From assembly GCA_050084985.1 (NCBI GenBank), contig JBITNC010000001.1:81716001-81780000 (forward strand): a DNA stretch of 64,000 nucleotides, read 5' to 3'. The first letter of the stretch is position 1. Every line of letters begins with the position of its first letter. This document shows, piece by piece, positions 59,501 through 64,000 of the stretch. Position numbers and translations under genes: made by a program. The stretch is from Nageia nagi. Its lineage: Eukaryota > Pinophyta. Under the pieces are notes generated by a model, which was not told where the DNA came from, did not search any database, and saw only the letters and a list, made by a program, of their open reading frames with translations.

Positions 59501-61796
59501 TTGATTCTACCATCCTATTAGAATCAAGGGTTTCACACATAGCATATTTTGAGCTGGTATGAAGAATTGAGATCTTGCTTTTATATCAGGTAAGAATTAT
59601 TGAGTAGAATAATGAAGGAGTTGAAGGAGATCTCTCTATCATATTAGAGAGTAGTTGCTGAAGTAGATATTATCATCCTACTATAAGATCTAAGGAGGAT
59701 TGAGACATCATAGTGGTACAAGCATACTATGGAGGTTTTAAGTTGGTGAAGTTTGATAAAAAGTAAATGGTAAATGCTAAAATTTAAATAGTATATGATA
59801 TATGTTAAAAATTTAATGGTGAAAGTCAATAATGGTAAGTGGAAGAAATATCCATGAATAATATCTTGAAGATATATGTTATAGAATTATCCATAGGATT
59901 ATGTGGTATAAGGAGATGTGATGATATGAAAGTAGTTGTTGATATTTAAAAGGGGTTTCTATAAAAGGGTTATGTGGCAAAAGATCCATATGGCATCTCA
60001 TGGATATTTCTAAAAATGGTTTGGATATTTATAAAGATGGAGATATAATGTATTTAAAATTCAAGTTATAGAAAAATATTGATATCTTATCTAGCCTATA
60101 AATACAAAAGTACTATGGGTATGTAAAGCAATTCAAGTGAAGTGAATTCTAGTGGAAGTCAAGTGCAAGTCAAATAGATTTGAAGTTGTGAGAGAGTTGT
60201 GAATAATATTATATATGTGTGATGAGTATTCAGTCTTAGTGTTATAATTTTATAATCATAAGTTTGTCAAATGGTTGTATTGTGTTTATGATCATCCAAG
60301 TGAAGACAAGGTTAGAGTTTTGTTGTAAGAAGAATATCTTTGTGAGGTTATGATAGTGGTTGTATTGGATTGGTTTTTGACTCATTGAGTTGAGCAAGTG
60401 ATGGTGCTCCTCGTGGGATAACCAAGTCCATTGTTATCATCATGATGAGAGTTTCTTACCATTTCTTTATAACTCTTATTGTAATTATATCTTCACTTTT
60501 ATCAATAATATTGTATCATTATTCCATTGTATGATTATTGTGTTGGTCATAGTGTATAAATTGCATTCCCACTAATTAAGGCGATGCATCAAGATGAAAG
60601 ATAATTGCAAGAGGAAGACCTAATATTGTAATTCCTTATGTGCTAAAATAATTGAAAGGACCTAGTTTTTTGAGACCAAACTAGATATGTATATCATAAA
60701 TAACTTAGATTCTATGTAGCAGTATCTCAATAGAAGATTACAAGTATCAAATATACCTAAGTTTTCTACATATGATTGAGATATAAACTAGTAAAGATAT
60801 GAAATTATAATTGATTTAAGGATACAAATTATGCCCTTGAGGTTAATTTTGGATTTGTTGCTCTTTTGCAAATTATTATTTTTATATGACTTTTGAATGG
60901 TTTTAGTTATCCTTTGCTTGAATTTGGTGGTTGTTCGAAGCTAAACCTACGAGTTGTTATACAACAAGAAATAAGTAAACATATATGCAAGATAATTCAT
61001 AAGGTTATTTTTCACCATGCATAAAAATAATATAAGCTCACAAAGATTGATTTTTGTGAAGATATTTTATCAAGACTTCATTGCAAGTTGTATAAAATGT
61101 GTAGGAGAGTTTTCTTAAGGTTTTACCCTTCATTTTATAAGAAAAACATGTGTTTTAGGTTAATTAACTCAATTGGAAATTAGGGTTTGTAATAATGAGT
61201 TAATGTGATTATGTATCACCATAAATATCTCAAAAGGGAAGAGGAAAGTATAATTATCCATTTTATTAATTCCATGAGATAATATATATTAACTTTCTAT
61301 CTCACATTTTGGTAATGTTAAGACCAAAAGTTGTTTTACCTTACTCTTTACCAATGAAAAGCATTCTTCACAAGTGTTAGTGTCATAAGAGCATTTTGAT
61401 CAACATAAAGTTAATCATGAATACTTAAATCCAAGAGTGGGTAAATAATAAGTAACTTAACCACCAACTCTACCCCTATGTGAGGTTTAGCTCCTAACCT
61501 TAACCCTATGTGACTTTGGATTTAGATTTAGAAAATGAATATTAGCTAAAAATAGCTAATATAAGGTATAATAAATTAATATATAAATTCATTCCAATAT
61601 AACAAATATAAGATAATATAATTATATTAATGTCCATGAGTGACCAATAAGGTTAAAATAACTTGAGATTCAAATCGAAGAGGTAGAAAAGAACTAGGAA
61701 AAATACCTTCGAAAAGAAAGTTATCTATGAAAAATAAGCAAATATAGATAAAGAGGTAAGGCAACATGGAAAAAAATATTCCTTGAATCCTAACTA
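59501..61796. other. Unassigned DNA with a second promoter-like stretch
   Basis: After the primer site no gag is recognisable. A TATA-like TATAAATA at 60097-60104 is followed by about 450 bp resembling LTR R/U5 sequence (GTGCTCCTCGTGGGATAACC near 60400), but no LTR ends or duplications were found. The rest shows nothing recognisable. Confidence 0.4.
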
Positions 61797-62034
61797 TATT
61801 CATTCATAATCACACTCTAAGTTGGAGACGTACATTATCATTCTTTAATTATTTCATTCTTTTCATAAATTCTTTCTATTATAATTATATCCCCTTTGAC
61901 ATAAAATTTGGCTTTGCTATGAGCTCTTAATCTAAAGAATTTTAGGAGTTATTAAAAATTGACTATTGTATATATAATTTGGCTATTGTATAAGCAAGTC
62001 TTTATCTTAGATATTTTACCTTGTTAAAAATCCT

Positions 62035-62138
62035 TACAAAGTGTTTGGGGGTTATGTAAATACAAAGTGTCCGGGGGTTATGTAATTACAAAGTGTTTGG
62101 GAGTTGTGTAAATACAAAGTGTCCAAGGGTTGTGTAAA
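62035..62138. repeat. 26-bp tandem repeat, four units, in E3 LTR
   Basis: TACAAAGTGTTTGGGGGTTA-type units start at 62035, 62061, 62087 and 62113. Units alternate TTTGGG and TCC.GG, suggesting duplication of a two-unit block. Confidence 0.93.
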
Positions 62139-62149
62139 TATAGGTACAA

Positions 62150-62710
62150 GATATCAAACAAAGCCCACCAATTTTGAGCAATGATGTAATAATTTTTGGT
62201 GAAAATTAGTGGGTCTCAGAACAAGCAATGGTAGGTGAATATTCACAAAGATATCAAATAGAGCCCATCAAATTTGAGTGATGATGTCATAGTTTTTGAC
62301 AAAAATCAATGGGTCTCAAAACATATTATGATAGGTGAAGATTCACAAAGATATCAAATAGATACCACCAATTTTGAGTTATGATATCATAGTTTTTGGC
62401 AAAAATCAGTGGGTCCTAGAATAGGTAATGGTGAGTGAAGATTCACAAAGATACAAAATAGATCCCACCAATTTTGAGTGATGATGTCATAGTTTTTGAT
62501 GAAAATTAATGGGTCCTAGAATAGGTAATGGTGGGTGAAGATTCACAAAGATATCAAATAGATCCCATTAACTTTGAGTGATGACATCATAGTTTTTGGT
62601 GAAAATTAGCGAGTCCCAGAATAGGCAATGGTAGGTGAAGATTCACAAAATACCAAATAGAACCCATCAATTTTGAGCAATGATTTCATAGTTTTTGAAA
62701 AAAATAAATG
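62150..62710. repeat. 100-bp tandem repeat, six units, in E3 LTR
   Basis: Unit landmarks CCCACCAATTTTGAGTGATG recur at 62164, 62264, 62364, 62464, 62564 and 62663. Each unit continues with ATAGTTTTTG...AAAATTA.TGGGTC and AGATTCACAAAGATA. Each includes a form of the TGACGTCA palindrome. E1 and E2 LTRs have about two such units. Confidence 0.92.
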
Positions 62711-63304
62711 GGTTTGTAAAGAGAAAGACCATAAATAAAGCTTAGAAAAAGGAAATGAGATCCAACAAATTGAGGTAAGAGTAATGGATAAGAAGTAACA
62801 CCCAGGTCCACTTGATCTTGAGTGTTTGACTCTTGGGGTCCTGTTAATGTGTTAACTCTAACTCATTTCTACATAACAATGGTAGTTTCTTCTTGAAGTA
62901 AGTTGATATATTATTCACAAATCCCCATTACTCTATTCATTCACAACTATAGTATGGATAATCAATAGTCGTAGAGAAGTAGATAGCTATCGATAGAGCA
63001 TAGTGCTAGATCATACCTATCAAATCATAGATAAGTACTCATTCAATCAGCTACAATGCCATTTTCAATCAACTATAAGGCCAAAGAAGGAGCAATCAGT
63101 GACATGTTAGAAGTATTATGGCTCTTTGGGCATGACTATTCAAAAATTACAAATTCTTATATAGTCATGTTGTTGGTACTTGTTCACTATGTCATCTAGC
63201 ATAGTCGTAGCATTTACTATGAATAGTTTTCTATGCTAGCTGCATTCAAGATATGTAATTATGTATATTAATGAGATACAACCACCCAATAATGGAGAAA
63301 AATG

Positions 63305-63312
63305 TATAAAAG
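63305..63312 (+). promoter_or_regulatory. LTR TATA box (E3)
   Basis: TATAAAAG in ATGTATAAAAGGTAGA, at the position corresponding to TATAAATA in E1 and E2. Confidence 0.55.
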
Positions 63313-63839
63313 GTAGATTTTTATAAATTAAAAAGGTATAATATTTTAACAAATTTTTCCAAGCTTGTAAGATGCTTTCACATATGATAATACAAATAGA
63401 TAATGCTTTGCACTCCTACAACAAGTGGCTATTTATTGCTTTTGTGAATGTTATATGTGAGATGTTTTCTTAAAATTATGATTGTGTATTGTGATTATGA
63501 GACCCCAAGGGTAAGATATCTTGCTATTATTTATCCTGGCTATGGATTGCTACCTATGCTACAATGCTTGGGTTGTATATTTCTTGTTTTAGTTTTACTT
63601 CAATTCTTTATCTCTTTCTTGTAACTATTTACCTTTCTATCACTTTTTTGTTACTTTAAAACTTCATAATAGATAAGAACTAACCTATAATATGAATATT
63701 GAGTACAAAACCAACATGATCGCATTCCCAACACATTCTACTCTCTCAAGGAACCTACTATTGTGGGCAATGTAGAACACGACCAGACCAAACCTCTTGA
63801 GGTTACACTATATCAATCAATAGTAGAAAGTTCTATTTT

Positions 63840-64000
63840 TGGCATGCTTGATGGGACATAAACTAAATTCCATATTTATCAAGCATATATAGGCTTGATA
63901 TCTATATTTTGTGGGTTATAAATTAAATCCTTTAAATATTATAAGGTTCTTTTAACTTTATTGGTGACTTTGCTATCAACCAATTAACATTTTGAACCCT
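63840..64000 (+). mobile_element. E3 primer region and start of internal sequence
   Basis: TGGCATGCTTGATGGGA (63840 on) and TTGGTGACTTTGCT (about 63961) match the two primer-site candidates of E2. The window ends before gag. Confidence 0.6.

Larger units (their letters stand above)
61797..63825 (+). repeat. E3 5' LTR (E1/E2 family, diverged)
   Basis: About 2.03 kb. It matches the E1/E2 LTRs at the start (TAATCACACTCTAA), around the TGATGTCA units, at TCCACTTGATCTTGAGTGTTTGAC, near the TATA box and at the end (GGTTACACTATATCAATCAAT). It contains an expanded 100-bp array and a 26-bp array not seen in E1/E2. It is followed by the same primer region, so E3 continues to the right of the window. 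Confidence 0.78.

Overview
The window is gene-poor nuclear DNA of a seed plant with a large, repeat-filled genome. The evidence is plant-type LTR retrotransposons (a chromodomain Ty3/gypsy element, Tat/Ogre-like Ty3/gypsy elements with a second RNase H, and Ty1/copia-type LTRs), a plant mobile domain relic, and very AT-rich, CpG-poor sequence in which old coding frames are broken mostly by C-to-T changes. The species cannot be fixed from this sequence; a gymnosperm or another large-genome lineage is only a guess. No intact protein-coding gene, rRNA or tRNA was recognised.

Layout. (1) 1 to about 4.9 kb: the 3' part of a decayed chromovirus (E0), running from protease through RT, RNase H, integrase and chromodomain into the 3' LTR. 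It is split at 289-869 by a copia-type solo LTR with target-site duplications. (2) 4.9-7.3 kb: a roughly 305-bp tandem duplication and unassigned AT-rich DNA. (3) 7.3-18.4 kb: Tat-like element E1, which lacks its 5' end. Its order is gag tail, protease, extra RNase H, RT, RNase H, integrase, an extra 3' ORF region, then a 3' LTR. (4) 19.66-47.23 kb: element E2 of the same family, with both LTRs. It is interrupted twice: by an 11.9-kb non-autonomous Tat/Ogre-like element (22951-34807) and by a 1.35-kb hAT-like insertion (41748-43094). Comparing E1 with E2 gives the empty site for both. (5) 47.2-61.8 kb: a patchwork holding a minus-strand plant mobile domain relic, minisatellites, a repeat family cut by a minus-strand LTR, and a plus-strand LTR with a Met-type primer site. 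(6) 61.8 kb to the end: the 5' LTR and primer-binding region of a third E1/E2-family element (E3) that runs off the window.

How the parts relate. E1, E2 and E3 share LTRs with a common TATA box and repeated, decayed TGACGTCA-type palindromes. Insertion order is readable: E2 came first (its LTRs differ at roughly one base in eight by eye), and the nested element later (its LTRs differ by roughly 5 percent by eye, mostly transitions). Retrotransposon stop codons are often TAG, TAA or TGA where CAG, CAA or CGA is expected, as methylated-cytosine deamination would produce. Everything looks dead. The main points are the domain order of E1/E2, the structure of the nested element, and the LTR motif arrays.
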